DNA of 64,000 bases, from positions 270,692-334,691 of the forward strand of contig NZ_KE386795.1 of assembly GCF_000428745.1 (NCBI RefSeq), given 5' to 3'. The position numbers and the translations under genes were made by a program. Below are positions 20,251 through 29,116 of the stretch, piece after piece. Below the pieces are notes generated by a model. That model searched no databases, had not been told where the DNA came from, and saw nothing but the letters and a program-made list of their open reading frames with translations. The stretch is from Veillonella magna DSM 19857 (lineage in GTDB: Bacteria; Bacillota; Negativicutes; Veillonellales; Veillonellaceae). Numbering within the stretch: the first letter of the stretch is position 1; every line of letters starts with the position of its first letter.

Positions 20251-20732
20251 TGAAATTAAAAAAACAAGGATCAAGACAAGAGGGAGGATTGCTGATTGAA
20301 CTTATGATGTATGTAGCACTGCTAGGTATTTTCTTCGCTGTAGCTGTTCTTACCATGCAATCTACAATGAATGAAGACAGGGTCTTTGACACGACAACAA
20401 GGCAGCTCTATTATGCGATGCGACGTATGCAGATTATGACGCAGCGCGGTAGTACTACCGGTGGTGGCAGAGTGAACAGAATGGATATGGATGAACATGG
20501 CTATTCATATAATCCCTTTAAGAAACTGTGGGGTGAAGAAGAAAAGCGATTACCGCCGACAATCAAAATTACATTAGATGGTCCGAGCCACCCGAATCTA
20601 AATGTAGATGCCATGTTCGGACAGCGGACACTATATCGAATGTATATTAAGGATACCGTGTTAAAGCGAACGCGCACCTATATATTTTCACAGCAAACAC
20701 CACGCATTCGTTGGGAGGACAGCACACGATGA
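20250..20732 (+). CDS. Minor pseudopilin (GspH/ComGD-like)
   Basis: The 160-residue protein has a short basic leader ending in EGG, then LLIELMMYVALLGIFFAVAVL with glutamate at position 5 of the mature protein. A C-terminal soluble domain has no further recognised motif. The frame extends upstream, but ATG 20250 overlapping the peptidase stop is the natural start. It probably primes or caps the fibre. Its stop overlaps the next gene's start (ATGA). Confidence 0.75.
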   Translation: MKLKKQGSRQEGGLLIELMMYVALLGIFFAVAVLTMQSTMNEDRVFDTTTRQLYYAMRRMQIMTQRGSTTGGGRVNRMDMDEHGYSYNPFKKLWGEEEKRLPPTIKITLDGPSHPNLNVDAMFGQRTLYRMYIKDTVLKRTRTYIFSQQTPRIRWEDSTR

Positions 20733-21151
20733 ACGATAGGCAACAACGCATTCTTAGGCGCAATGGATTTATGTATGCCGATGCTATGCTTACTACGGTA
20801 ATTGCCGTGGTAGCAGTATTGGGATTGACGATGATGATTACGACGGCTTTGGGGCGTATGCATGAGGCGACAATTCGTGACACGATACTGCAATATACTA
20901 TAGCCGCTATGGAACAAGGCAAAGCGGATTACCGTAAGCAAGGCACAGCCACACTGCCTAATCATGATACTCATAGGGAGGAAGGCTATCGGACGGAGCC
21001 GACCATTACACCTGATGAAATCAAGGGCGAGACAGTCAAGCGATTGACGGTACGCGGTTATTATCAAGATGAATTATATTGTACGTTGACAACGATTCTC
21101 TGGGATGAAAGGACGATGACACCTCATGCCACTGCTGCCACATCACTATGA
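20729..21151 (+). CDS. Minor pseudopilin with Asp at position 5
   Basis: This 140-residue protein starts with a basic leader ending RRNG, then FMYADAMLTTVIAVVAVLGL. If cleavage is after that glycine, mature position 5 is aspartate instead of the near-invariant glutamate. GspK-type tip pseudopilins also lack Glu5, so a tip role is possible but unproven. GGGAGG lies before ATG 20729. The gene overlaps its neighbours on both sides (4 and 26 nt). Confidence 0.68.
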   Translation: MNDRQQRILRRNGFMYADAMLTTVIAVVAVLGLTMMITTALGRMHEATIRDTILQYTIAAMEQGKADYRKQGTATLPNHDTHREEGYRTEPTITPDEIKGETVKRLTVRGYYQDELYCTLTTILWDERTMTPHATAATSL

Positions 21152-21767
21152 AAGAACAATCCGATGGCTTCGGGAACATCTCCTCGGTTGTGAAGAAAGG
21201 AGACAACGAATAGTTCGGCAAAAGAAAGAAGCAGGGTACATGCTGGCGGAGCTGTTAATTGCCATGATGATTATTTTATCGGTGATGAGTGTCGTGATGT
21301 CAACGATGGCTTCGTCGGTACTCTGGGCACAGCGCTTAGAAAATACTTGTGAAATAATGTTTGACGGACGTTTGTGCCGATTGTTAATAAGTAATTACCT
21401 TCAACGTAGTGATAAGAAAATGTACCTCATTCAGCATCATGCCGTATCCAATGGTCAAGACGGGTTTTATTTTGTACGAGGAAATGTGAAGAGAGAACTA
21501 TCAACAGGACAGCTGCAAGTAGTTGGACTGGAAGATTTACCGCCATATAAAAATCCTGTTATGTTCCGACCATTGAGCACTAATAATGTGTATGATGGTT
21601 CGTATTTTGAAAAAAATCGCAATGGTACATACAGCATGCATTGGCGTGAAACGGCAGCTACGATTCCAAGACTGCGCGGAAGACAACAAATTATCTACCG
21701 TGCGCAGACCACACTGTTTCCGGCATATGATTATTTTACTATGGCAGACAGCTATCAAAAGGAGTAA
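21126..21767 (+). CDS. Minor pseudopilin (PilW/GspJ-like)
   Basis: This 213-residue protein has a long basic N-terminal leader of about 37 residues ending KKEAG, then YMLAELLIAMMIILSVMSVVM with Glu5. The mature domain is larger than in its neighbours. The start overlaps the preceding gene by 26 nt and lacks a strong Shine-Dalgarno; a good AAAGGAG at about 21196 lies inside the frame but is followed by no standard start codon, so the N-terminus is uncertain. Confidence 0.7.
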   Translation: MPLLPHHYERTIRWLREHLLGCEERRQRIVRQKKEAGYMLAELLIAMMIILSVMSVVMSTMASSVLWAQRLENTCEIMFDGRLCRLLISNYLQRSDKKMYLIQHHAVSNGQDGFYFVRGNVKRELSTGQLQVVGLEDLPPYKNPVMFRPLSTNNVYDGSYFEKNRNGTYSMHWRETAATIPRLRGRQQIIYRAQTTLFPAYDYFTMADSYQKE

Positions 21768-21771
21768 TCCC

Positions 21772-22287
21772 ATGAGTGAGGCAAGAAAAAGTCAATGGCA
21801 GTGTCGCCCGGTGCCCTCATTACTGCGGAAAATGTATGTCGGACGATCACTTACATATAAAAAACGCAACGGATTTTTTTCTTACATAATGCTGCTCATT
21901 ACGGCGGCCTGTTTCCTATTTTGGAGTGGAATCATGGCAGAGGTACAGCATTGCGTTACGAGTGTAGTAGAAGAACAGCAAATGACGGATATGGATTATA
22001 AGGCAGAAGGCTGGGGCGTTGTGATTACTAAGCAATATTTACATCATTCACCACATATTGTGTTGCGTCGGCAGCGGACGTATTTATCAACAGAACAAGA
22101 AAAAGTAACCTATTATATTACGCCGGCGGATAATACGAGTGAAGGTACAACGGGAGAAACCCAAATTACCGTATATTATGAGAACAAGGTTCTTGGCATG
22201 AGTGTTACCTATGTAGTTGAAATGGAGGAAACCGTGCGGGGTGGGATACGCATGGCACGGATTACACATGCAGCACTTGCGTTCTAG
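21772..22287 (+). CDS. Hypothetical single-pass protein of the pilus operon
   Basis: I do not recognise this 171-residue protein. It has a basic N-terminus, one membrane segment (about FFSYIMLLITAACFLFWSG, residues 40-58), and an extracytoplasmic region with a beta-rich pattern. ATG 21772 follows AAAAGGAG; the open frame reaches further upstream over the previous gene but that part looks like shadow. Its place between minor pilins and the pilM-like gene suggests a pilus-assembly accessory, perhaps PilX/GspK-like by position only. Confidence 0.6.
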   Translation: MSEARKSQWQCRPVPSLLRKMYVGRSLTYKKRNGFFSYIMLLITAACFLFWSGIMAEVQHCVTSVVEEQQMTDMDYKAEGWGVVITKQYLHHSPHIVLRRQRTYLSTEQEKVTYYITPADNTSEGTTGETQITVYYENKVLGMSVTYVVEMEETVRGGIRMARITHAALAF

Positions 22288-22321
22288 CCATATAAGAGAT
22301 AACCGGATATAGGAGTAGGGT

Positions 22322-23203
22322 ATGAAAGAGAAAAATGTGATCGGCATTGCTTCGGATACAACAATGCTGCTTGGATTAAACGGATATATAAAAGAAGATT
22401 GTCTTATCATTGACGATGTAATGTGCGCATCGCGTAAGCATACGATCGAAGAGGATTGTGAAGCCTTTGTGCATCGATTCTCTTTGGAAGGCGAACGAAT
22501 GGCGGTAGCTGCCGTCAGTGCTTACCGTTGCGGCGGTATGGAAATACCTAGACTATCGCGCCAAGAAGCGAAAGATATGCTTCATTGGCAATTAGAAGAT
22601 ACCTTAGAATGGGACAAAGACACGTACTATAGTGACTTTATGTTAAGGGCGTACGAGGAAGCCGGAGAAAAGGCGGGGACGGATTATTTATATTGGGTAG
22701 TGCTACCGAAAGTGCATGTAGATGCGTTGGCGACCGGCTATTTTCGCGGTGGCGGAGATGTGCGGATCATTGATTATTGGCCGTCTCCGTTAAGTCGCGT
22801 ATTTGAGGAAACGGGAGCGAAGGCTCTCATGTGGCCGGAAGGTGAAGGGTGGCGCTTGACAGTGTGGAGGCAGGATGTTTGTTATGTATCCCTGTATAGT
22901 GGGGCTGATGAAGCCTCGTTACGGCAGGCGCTGCAGGAAGCAGAGCAAGCTATCTTTTTAGTGGGCCTGTCCGGCATTGACGGCATATATGCATATACCG
23001 AAGCGGTCCCTTACGACGGGATGAGCATCGAAGCGTCGGAACAGGTTTTTCCCGAGACCTTATACAACGAATATGGCATGCTGTCGCACGCTTCCTATCA
23101 ATGCACCAACCGTGCCGTTACCTATGAAGAGAAAGGATCTATGTTATGGGATATGGCGTTGGGACTGGTACGGAGGGGATTGGGAATGAAGACATATGAT
23201 TAA
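22322..23203 (+). CDS. PilM-like cytoplasmic assembly protein (divergent)
   Basis: This is a 293-residue protein without membrane segments. The N-terminus VIGIASDTTMLLGLNG and the pattern EIPRLSRQEAKDMLHWQLEDTLEW resemble PilM/GspL actin-like proteins, in which a similar segment precedes the second subdomain. Sequence support is weak; position directly before PilN- and PilO-like genes is the stronger argument. It would form the cytoplasmic ring contacting PilN. Its end overlaps the next start by 8 nt. Confidence 0.62.
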   Translation: MKEKNVIGIASDTTMLLGLNGYIKEDCLIIDDVMCASRKHTIEEDCEAFVHRFSLEGERMAVAAVSAYRCGGMEIPRLSRQEAKDMLHWQLEDTLEWDKDTYYSDFMLRAYEEAGEKAGTDYLYWVVLPKVHVDALATGYFRGGGDVRIIDYWPSPLSRVFEETGAKALMWPEGEGWRLTVWRQDVCYVSLYSGADEASLRQALQEAEQAIFLVGLSGIDGIYAYTEAVPYDGMSIEASEQVFPETLYNEYGMLSHASYQCTNRAVTYEEKGSMLWDMALGLVRRGLGMKTYD

Positions 23204-23732
23204 TTTTTTATCCCCTACTATGCGCTTTCACAGCTGGTGCCGTCGACATAGAGAGTGGTTGCGTATTGGATTGGTAATCGTAGCTTTGCTTTTTCCCGCT
23301 ACAATCCTTACTGCAGCATACGAAGGCGTGACATGGGTTCGCTATCGCATGATGTGGAAGGCAGAGCAGCAACAGCCCTTGCCAAATCATACGGCACTTG
23401 TGCGTTACCGGCAATGGGTAGAAGCGCATAGTTCCAGAACATCCAAACGGAATGACGAAGCCACTTTGTTGCATAGCATCGACTGCGCACAAGGTGCGGT
23501 GATGTTGACGGCTGTTACCTTTTCGGAAACGGGCTTTGTTATTGAAGGACGAGCACCTAATCCGGAGGCAGCCATAGCGTATGGTGAGCATCTGAAAGGT
23601 ACGTTGAAAGGAGTTGTCATTCATGCCAAACAAGATGATGCGAGAACACATGGAGCGACTTCGTTTCGTGTGGAAGGAAAGTATACAGTACCTGCCGATG
23701 TCAAAAAGGACAGCCACCGTACTTCTGATTAG
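23196..23732 (+). CDS. PilN-like inner-membrane protein
   Basis: This 178-residue bitopic protein starts MINFLSPTMR (PilN proteins typically open with a short N-terminal peptide that binds PilM). It has one membrane segment at about 23-45 and a periplasmic domain of PilN type (VMLTAVTFSETGFVIEGRAPNPEAAIAY), the usual fold found in fimbrial assembly PilN. The last 110 nt overlap the next gene in another frame. Confidence 0.66.
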   Translation: MINFLSPTMRFHSWCRRHREWLRIGLVIVALLFPATILTAAYEGVTWVRYRMMWKAEQQQPLPNHTALVRYRQWVEAHSSRTSKRNDEATLLHSIDCAQGAVMLTAVTFSETGFVIEGRAPNPEAAIAYGEHLKGTLKGVVIHAKQDDARTHGATSFRVEGKYTVPADVKKDSHRTSD

Positions 23733-24144
23733 TTACGTACTAGGGATGGTTGCGGCAACGGCAGTGGCTGCCTATTGCCATCATGATATCCGACTGATGA
23801 CGGCGTATAGCGAGGAGCGAAATTTACAGCGTCAAGCAGAAGAGGCAGTGATTCATAGTCGTCGGTATCAATTTGTACAGCACATACAAAGGGTTTCCCG
23901 TGATTCCCTCAAAAATGACATTATAGAGCGTATCGGTAGTCGTGCACTTACAGTAGTCGGTATAGAGGAGGTAGGTACATCCGGATTACAATGGGAAATC
24001 ACCGGATCCTTGCAAGACTATCTGACACTGGCAGCTGATATTGGTGAGGCGTATCCTACCGTGCGAGTACAACCATTACAAATAGCGAAAAAAGAAGGAC
24101 TGTTACATATACGGTTTCGTACGGAGAATACAGCGAGTACATAA
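23623..24144 (+). CDS. PilO-like inner-membrane protein
   Basis: This 173-residue protein has a membrane segment at about residues 29-50, a coiled-coil-prone stretch (EERNLQRQAEEAVIHSRR) and a small C-terminal domain. The architecture and position fit PilO. ATG 23623 lies 9 nt after AAGGAG (23608-23613), giving a 110-nt overlap with the PilN-like gene. A shorter start at 23698 would remove the overlap but has no ribosome-binding site. It ends the operon before a strong terminator. Confidence 0.62.
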   Translation: MPNKMMREHMERLRFVWKESIQYLPMSKRTATVLLISYVLGMVAATAVAAYCHHDIRLMTAYSEERNLQRQAEEAVIHSRRYQFVQHIQRVSRDSLKNDIIERIGSRALTVVGIEEVGTSGLQWEITGSLQDYLTLAADIGEAYPTVRVQPLQIAKKEGLLHIRFRTENTAST

Positions 24145-24150
24145 TTAAGG

Positions 24151-24177
24151 AAAGACGGCCTTAGGGCCGTCTTTTTC
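24151..24177 (+). terminator. Intrinsic terminator ending the pilus operon
   Basis: AAAGACGGCC and GGCCGTCTTT form a perfect stem with a TTAG loop, followed by TTCATTT. Confidence 0.92.
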
Positions 24178-24273
24178 ATTTGAATACAGCCGTTTTCATT
24201 TCCTTTTTAAGAGCGATGTAGTAGAATAGAATACAAATATAAAAACTAGTAAAGGATAGAACGGCAGGTTAGT

Positions 24274-24972
24274 ATGAAACGAAATATAGTTCTTATCGGC
24301 TCCATGGGGAGCGGTAAAAGCCATTTGGGGCGAAATTTAGCGGAGGCTCGCGGATGGCAGTTTGTCGATACCGATCGTGTTCTGGAACAGCGTTATCAGT
24401 TACCTATTGCGGATATATTTAACAAATTGGGAGAACGCGCTTTCAGAACAGCCGAATTAGAGGTGTTAAAACGGGTTTGTATGTATCATGAAGCGGTCAT
24501 TTCCGTAGGCGGTAATTTTCCTATTGAAATGAAGACGCTTCGTTTTTTGCAAAAGTATTCGTATATTGTTGGCATCAGAGCAGCGGAGTATCGTATTGTA
24601 CGCCGGGTAAATCGAAAAATAGGGAAACGTCCTACTATGGATTACAATGATGTACAAGGCTTCGTGGCATCGATGATGCGATGTTGGCGACCGGTATATA
24701 AAAAATGTGATTTTGTCTTGGATACCACACACGGTCATACAATGAGCTTGGTGGATGAAGTAGAAGAGCAGCTAACAAAAGAGGCGGTTGCTTTTAAAGC
24801 ACGTAAGCAACCTAAATTGCAACTAAAGCAACCTCAATCGCAGCGAAAGCAACCTAAAGCGCCATTAAAAGGAGGGCATGCATATGAAACGAATAGCCGT
24901 ATTAACCAGCGGCGGCGATGCGCCGGGGATGAACGCAGCCGTACGAGCCGTCGTTCGCAAAGGAATATATGA
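24274..24972 (+). CDS. aroK: Shikimate kinase with repetitive C-terminal tail
   Basis: AroK phosphorylates shikimate in chorismate synthesis. Visible motifs are Walker A GSMGSGKS at 9-16, FVDTDRVLE with the metal/shikimate aspartates, an arginine in ERAFRTAE, ISVGGNFP in place of GGG, and KRPTM in the lid. The kinase domain ends near residue 170. It is followed by three 7-residue KQP repeats and then about 30 residues that overlap pfkA in another frame by 89 nt. The tail is unlikely to be catalytic. In Proteobacteria aroK follows pilMNOPQ, so its place after pilMNO-like genes is an intriguing echo. Confidence 0.85.
   Translation: MKRNIVLIGSMGSGKSHLGRNLAEARGWQFVDTDRVLEQRYQLPIADIFNKLGERAFRTAELEVLKRVCMYHEAVISVGGNFPIEMKTLRFLQKYSYIVGIRAAEYRIVRRVNRKIGKRPTMDYNDVQGFVASMMRCWRPVYKKCDFVLDTTHGHTMSLVDEVEEQLTKEAVAFKARKQPKLQLKQPQSQRKQPKAPLKGGHAYETNSRINQRRRCAGDERSRTSRRSQRNI
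24805..24867 (+). repeat. Three 21-nt repeats in the aroK tail
   Basis: Three in-frame 21-nt units (24805, 24826, 24847) begin AAGCAACCT and encode KQPKLQL, KQPQSQR and KQPKAPL. The last abuts the AAGGAGGG used by pfkA. Confidence 0.85.
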
Positions 24973-25843
24973 AGGATTGGATGTAGTCGGTATTCATCGC
25001 GGCTATGAGGGCTTATTAAATGAAGAACTGCGTCCGTTGTTACGGCGTGACGTAGGCGGTATTGTCAATCGCGGCGGTACGCTCCTTAAAACAGCGCGCT
25101 GCCCCGAATTTATGGATAAGGTATACCAGAAAAAAGCAGCCGAAGTACTGAAAAAATATGACATAGATGCTCTTGTGGTTATCGGCGGTGACGGTTCCAT
25201 GGCAGGTGCGCAGGCATTGGCCGAGTTGGGTGTTGTGACCATGACAATCCCCGGCACTATTGATAATGATATGTGCGGTACAGAATATACCATTGGCTTT
25301 GATACGGCACTGAATACGGTGGTGGAAGCGGTCAGTAAAATCAGAGACACCACAACGGCTCATGATCGTGTAGCCATCGTGGAGGTTATGGGGCGTCATG
25401 CGGGACATATTGCCGTAGGCTCCGGTCTTGCTTGCGGTGCCGAAATTGTCTTGATTCCGGAAAAGCCGGTGCCTTTGGAATCTGTTTGTCGTCATTTAGA
25501 TGAAACACATCGTGCAGGCAAAACCAATAGCATTATCATCGTGGCTGAAGGAGCGTACCACAGCTATGATGTATGTAATTTTATTAAAGAACACATGCAT
25601 ATATCTCCCAGTGTTACCGTCTTGGGATATTTACAGCGCGGTGGCATGCCTTCGGCAAAGGATGCCATGATGGCAGCCCTTATGAGCGAAGCAGCCATTG
25701 ATGGATTACTGGCAGGTAAACGTAATTGTTTGACTGCATCCGTTAATGATCACGTTGTGCTGTTGCCCTATGAAGAAGCCAAATCAATTACCTACCCGGT
25801 ATCCGATGCGTGGTATGATTTGATTTCCGTATTGGGACGGTAG
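24884..25843 (+). CDS. pfkA: ATP-dependent 6-phosphofructokinase
   Basis: This enzyme phosphorylates fructose-6-phosphate and commits it to glycolysis. The 319-residue, bacterial-size protein shows the ATP loop TSGGDAPGMNAAVRA, GGDGS near residue 100, the catalytic PGTIDND and the MGRHAGHIAV substrate motif. The residue after GGDGS fits ATP rather than PPi use. ATG 24878 lies 1 nt from GGAGGG, ATG 24884 lies 7 nt away, so the latter is chosen. It is separated from the lower-glycolysis operon by about 11 kb. Confidence 0.94.
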   Translation: MKRIAVLTSGGDAPGMNAAVRAVVRKGIYEGLDVVGIHRGYEGLLNEELRPLLRRDVGGIVNRGGTLLKTARCPEFMDKVYQKKAAEVLKKYDIDALVVIGGDGSMAGAQALAELGVVTMTIPGTIDNDMCGTEYTIGFDTALNTVVEAVSKIRDTTTAHDRVAIVEVMGRHAGHIAVGSGLACGAEIVLIPEKPVPLESVCRHLDETHRAGKTNSIIIVAEGAYHSYDVCNFIKEHMHISPSVTVLGYLQRGGMPSAKDAMMAALMSEAAIDGLLAGKRNCLTASVNDHVVLLPYEEAKSITYPVSDAWYDLISVLGR

Positions 25844-25965
25844 ATAAACATAAGGTTCACTTTTATTTCATTAATAAAGCGTATCATGTATACACTGCAA
25901 ATGTAGCGCGTTGTGCGTACAGTGTACGACATAGTAGAAGTTAGTTGAGGAAAGGGCGTTAGAGC

Positions 25966-27057
25966 ATGTGGAACAACCGTATATGGAAAAGCCGTAAGCT
26001 ATGGGTCATTATTGTACTCATCCTTTGCATAGCCGGCGGTGGTTATTTATATGCAAAGAACAAGGATGCAACGGCAAAACCGGCGTATACGACGGGAAAG
26101 GTAGAGCGAGGTACTATTGCATCGGTTATCAGTGCAACCGGTACCATTAATCCTGTTAAATACGTTGATGTATCCACCAATGTAGCCGGCAAATTGGAGT
26201 CGGTATTGGTGAAGGAAAATCAGAAGGTCACCGAAGGAGAAGTCATTGCAACCATTGATGATCGTCAGCTGCAAGCCGTTGCCGATGATGCCAAAGCGGC
26301 ATTGGATAATGCGGCGGCTGATTTGGAACGGTACCGAACCTTGGTAGGGCAAGGGGCCGTATCGCAGCAATCCTACGATAATGCATTGGTAAAATACCAA
26401 CAGGCACAAGCGGCGTATAACCGAGCACAGGCCAATTTGAGCGATACCACCATTACCGCACCGATGAGCGGTACGATTATCGGGACACCGTTAAAAGCAG
26501 GGCAAACGATTAGTACCGGTATTTCTACGCAGATGATTATTGCCACCATTGCGGATTTATCGGATTTGGAAATCTATTTGACCGTCGATGAAACCGATAT
26601 CGGCAATATTAAAAAAGGCGCTCGCGTAGACTTTACGGTCGATGCGCATCCGGGGCAGACTTATACCGGTTATGTACGAGATATTGCACTGGGTACAAAA
26701 GGGAATATGGGGACTACCAGCACTAGCGTTGTTTACTACACGGTGCGTGTAACGATACCGACGGAATATGCAGCGGACTTTTTCCCGACTATGACGGCGC
26801 GTGCTACTATCTATGGCGATGAACGCACTAATGTATTGACGGTGCCTTTGGCAGCTGTTCGTACCGATAAAGTCGGTGAATATGTATATGTTATTCGCGA
26901 TGGGCAGCCGGTACGTACCAGTGTAACGACGGGAATCACCGGTGATACCTCCATTGAAATTGTCAAAGGCTTAAACGAAGGCGATGAAATTGTTGTCAGC
27001 GGCGATGTAACGTCGGCAACTAAGAAGGCTTCCTCCGGCGGCGCGCCGCATATGTAG
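25966..27057 (+). CDS. MacA/HlyD-type periplasmic adaptor
   Basis: This membrane-fusion protein links an ABC exporter to an outer-membrane channel. The 363 residues contain an N-terminal anchor (about 12-29), lipoyl halves (SVLVKENQKVTEGEVIATID and DTTITAPMSGTII), an alpha-hairpin of about 55 residues between them, and beta-barrel and membrane-proximal domains. The short hairpin resembles Firmicute YknX/MacA relatives. It forms an operon with the ATPase and permease that follow. No TolC-like gene is in the window. A TACACTG/CAGTGTA inverted repeat lies in the 122-nt upstream gap. Confidence 0.88.
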   Translation: MWNNRIWKSRKLWVIIVLILCIAGGGYLYAKNKDATAKPAYTTGKVERGTIASVISATGTINPVKYVDVSTNVAGKLESVLVKENQKVTEGEVIATIDDRQLQAVADDAKAALDNAAADLERYRTLVGQGAVSQQSYDNALVKYQQAQAAYNRAQANLSDTTITAPMSGTIIGTPLKAGQTISTGISTQMIIATIADLSDLEIYLTVDETDIGNIKKGARVDFTVDAHPGQTYTGYVRDIALGTKGNMGTTSTSVVYYTVRVTIPTEYAADFFPTMTARATIYGDERTNVLTVPLAAVRTDKVGEYVYVIRDGQPVRTSVTTGITGDTSIEIVKGLNEGDEIVVSGDVTSATKKASSGGAPHM

Positions 27058-27066
27058 GAGGTGCCT

Positions 27067-27792
27067 ATGAAAAAAGAGGTTATCGTAATTAAGGATATCA
27101 AGAAAACGTACGTTAACGGTAAATTGCAAGTTCCCGTACTGCACGGTATCAATCTTACGATTTATGAAGGCGAATTTACATCTATCATGGGCCCGTCCGG
27201 ATCCGGCAAGTCTACCTTTATGAATATTTTAGGTTGTCTGGATCGGCCTACCTCCGGATCGTATCGGTTGGACGGTGAGGAAGTAGCGGATTTGTCCGAT
27301 GATGAATTGGCCTATGTGCGCAATAAGCGTATCGGCTTTGTTTTTCAAAGCTTTAATTTGCTGCCGAAGTTGACGGCGCAGGAAAATGTGGCTTTACCGA
27401 TGATTTATGCCGGTGTCTCTAAGGCGGAACGCAACGCCAGAGCAGCGGAGCTTCTTACCTCGTTGGGATTAGGCGAACGTTTGGATCACCTTCCGTCGGA
27501 ACTTTCCGGCGGCCAGCGTCAGCGCGTGGCCATTGCTAGGGCATTAGCCAATAACCCGTCCATCATCATGGCCGACGAACCTACGGGGAATCTTGATTCT
27601 AAATCAAGTGTTGATGTAATGAATATTTTTACGCGGCTCTATGAAGAAGGGCGTACGATCATTCTTGTTACACACGAGCCGGATATTGCAACCTACGCCA
27701 GTCGTAATGTAGTATTACGTGACGGTCTTATCGAAGAAGACAAACCCAATCCTCATATGGCAGGCTTGAAAGGAGGCACAGCTCATGTATAA
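27067..27792 (+). CDS. MacB-type ABC exporter ATPase
   Basis: This 241-residue nucleotide-binding protein of the LolD/MacB family has Walker A GPSGSGKST, Q-loop VFQSFNLLPKL, signature LSGGQRQRVAIARAL, Walker B IIMADEPTGNLD and the switch histidine VTHEP. GTG 27061 is in frame, but TAGGAG is properly spaced for ATG 27067. It overlaps the permease by 8 nt. Likely substrates are a peptide, antibiotic or lipoprotein; the sequence does not say which. Confidence 0.92.
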   Translation: MKKEVIVIKDIKKTYVNGKLQVPVLHGINLTIYEGEFTSIMGPSGSGKSTFMNILGCLDRPTSGSYRLDGEEVADLSDDELAYVRNKRIGFVFQSFNLLPKLTAQENVALPMIYAGVSKAERNARAAELLTSLGLGERLDHLPSELSGGQRQRVAIARALANNPSIIMADEPTGNLDSKSSVDVMNIFTRLYEEGRTIILVTHEPDIATYASRNVVLRDGLIEEDKPNPHMAGLKGGTAHV

Positions 27793-28999
27793 AGAAGGTT
27801 TTATTATGGCATGGGCTTCCCTCATTGCGAATAAGATGCGTTCCCTTCTTACCATGTTGGGAATTATCATCGGTGTAGCTGCCGTAATTGCTTTGGTATC
27901 CATCGGTTTTGGTGTACGGCAACAAATCCAGGACTCCATTTCCAGCTTGGGCAGTAATTTGTTGATGGTATATCCGGGGGCACCTCGAACACCGGGGGTA
28001 CGACCGACCGCAGCATCGCAAAAGACGTTGAAGGTCAAGGATTATGAAACCTTGAAGAAGCTAAACGATGTGGATATGATATCCCCGGTAGCGGGCAGCT
28101 CTTCCTATGTTATTGTGTATACCAATAAAAACTGGACGACAACGGTAAACGGTATTAACAGCGACTTCCAGTATATTAATAACTGGACGATGAAGTCCGG
28201 CCGTTTCATTACGGATGCACAGGTAGAACGACGCGAACGCGTTGCCGTCATCGGTAGCACGGTAGCCAAAAATTTGTTTGGCGATGAAAATCCGGTAGGC
28301 AAGGACATTCGCATCAAGAACGATCCCTTTAAAGTAGTAGGGGTGCTTGATACAAAGGGGTCCGGCAGCTTTGGTAATGACCAAGACGATATCGTCTTTA
28401 TCCCGTATACGACGGCAATGGAACGTGTGCGCGGTGTAGATTATCTGAGCATGATTTACATTAAAGCCAAGGACGGCGCCGATTTGAATCGAGTACAGTC
28501 AGACATTGAAAATATTATGCGCGTCCGTCACAAAATAAAAAATCCCGAATTGGATGATTTCAATGTGCGCAACATGGCAACCATCATGGAAACGGTCAAT
28601 GAAACTACCGGTACGATGACATTATTTTTGGGAGCAGTAGCGGCCATTTCCTTGTTGGTTGGCGGTATTGGCATTATGAATATTATGCTTGTGTCGGTAA
28701 CGGAACGAACTCGTGAAATCGGGGTTCGCAAAGCCTTGGGAGCGACCTATCGCGTCATCGTTATGCAGTTCCTCATCGAGGCAGTAGTTATCAGCCTTAT
28801 CGGTGGGGCCATCGGTGTCGTCTTCGGTATCGGTGCATCTAAGCTTATCAGTGCGGCTACGTCTATGAAGACGGTTATTTCCATGGGGCCTATCCTTTTA
28901 TCCTTCGGATTCTCTATGGCCATCGGATTAATCTTCGGAATTTATCCTGCTCGTAAGGCAGCGAAGCTCAATCCAATCGATGCGTTGCACTACGAATAA
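27785..28999 (+). CDS. MacB-type ABC exporter permease
   Basis: This 404-residue permease has one N-terminal membrane segment (LLTMLGIIIGVAAVIALVSI), a large extracytoplasmic MacB_PCD domain and three C-terminal segments. The FtsX-domain hallmark GIMNIMLVSVTERTREIGVR is followed by KALGAT, and the C-terminal PARKAAKLNPIDALHYE is typical. A mechanotransmission pump made with the two preceding genes is expected. Confidence 0.92.
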   Translation: MYKEGFIMAWASLIANKMRSLLTMLGIIIGVAAVIALVSIGFGVRQQIQDSISSLGSNLLMVYPGAPRTPGVRPTAASQKTLKVKDYETLKKLNDVDMISPVAGSSSYVIVYTNKNWTTTVNGINSDFQYINNWTMKSGRFITDAQVERRERVAVIGSTVAKNLFGDENPVGKDIRIKNDPFKVVGVLDTKGSGSFGNDQDDIVFIPYTTAMERVRGVDYLSMIYIKAKDGADLNRVQSDIENIMRVRHKIKNPELDDFNVRNMATIMETVNETTGTMTLFLGAVAAISLLVGGIGIMNIMLVSVTERTREIGVRKALGATYRVIVMQFLIEAVVISLIGGAIGVVFGIGASKLISAATSMKTVISMGPILLSFGFSMAIGLIFGIYPARKAAKLNPIDALHYE

Positions 29000-29005
29000 A
29001 AAGAA

Positions 29006-29100
29006 GATAGCAGAAATCCTGCTATCGTTATATAATTGAGTGGGAACACTTGATTAGGTATAGAGTCGGCGATGCCTGTTGAGGTATCGTCGATTTTTTT
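29006..29100 (+). terminator. Two hairpins ending the exporter operon
   Basis: GATAGCAG/CTGCTATC (29006-29026) is followed by a weak U-run. A second hairpin, CGGCGATGCC with GGTATCGTCG (29067-29092), is followed by seven T residues and is the better terminator. Confidence 0.75.
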
Positions 29101-29116
29101 GTAGAGGAGATAATGT

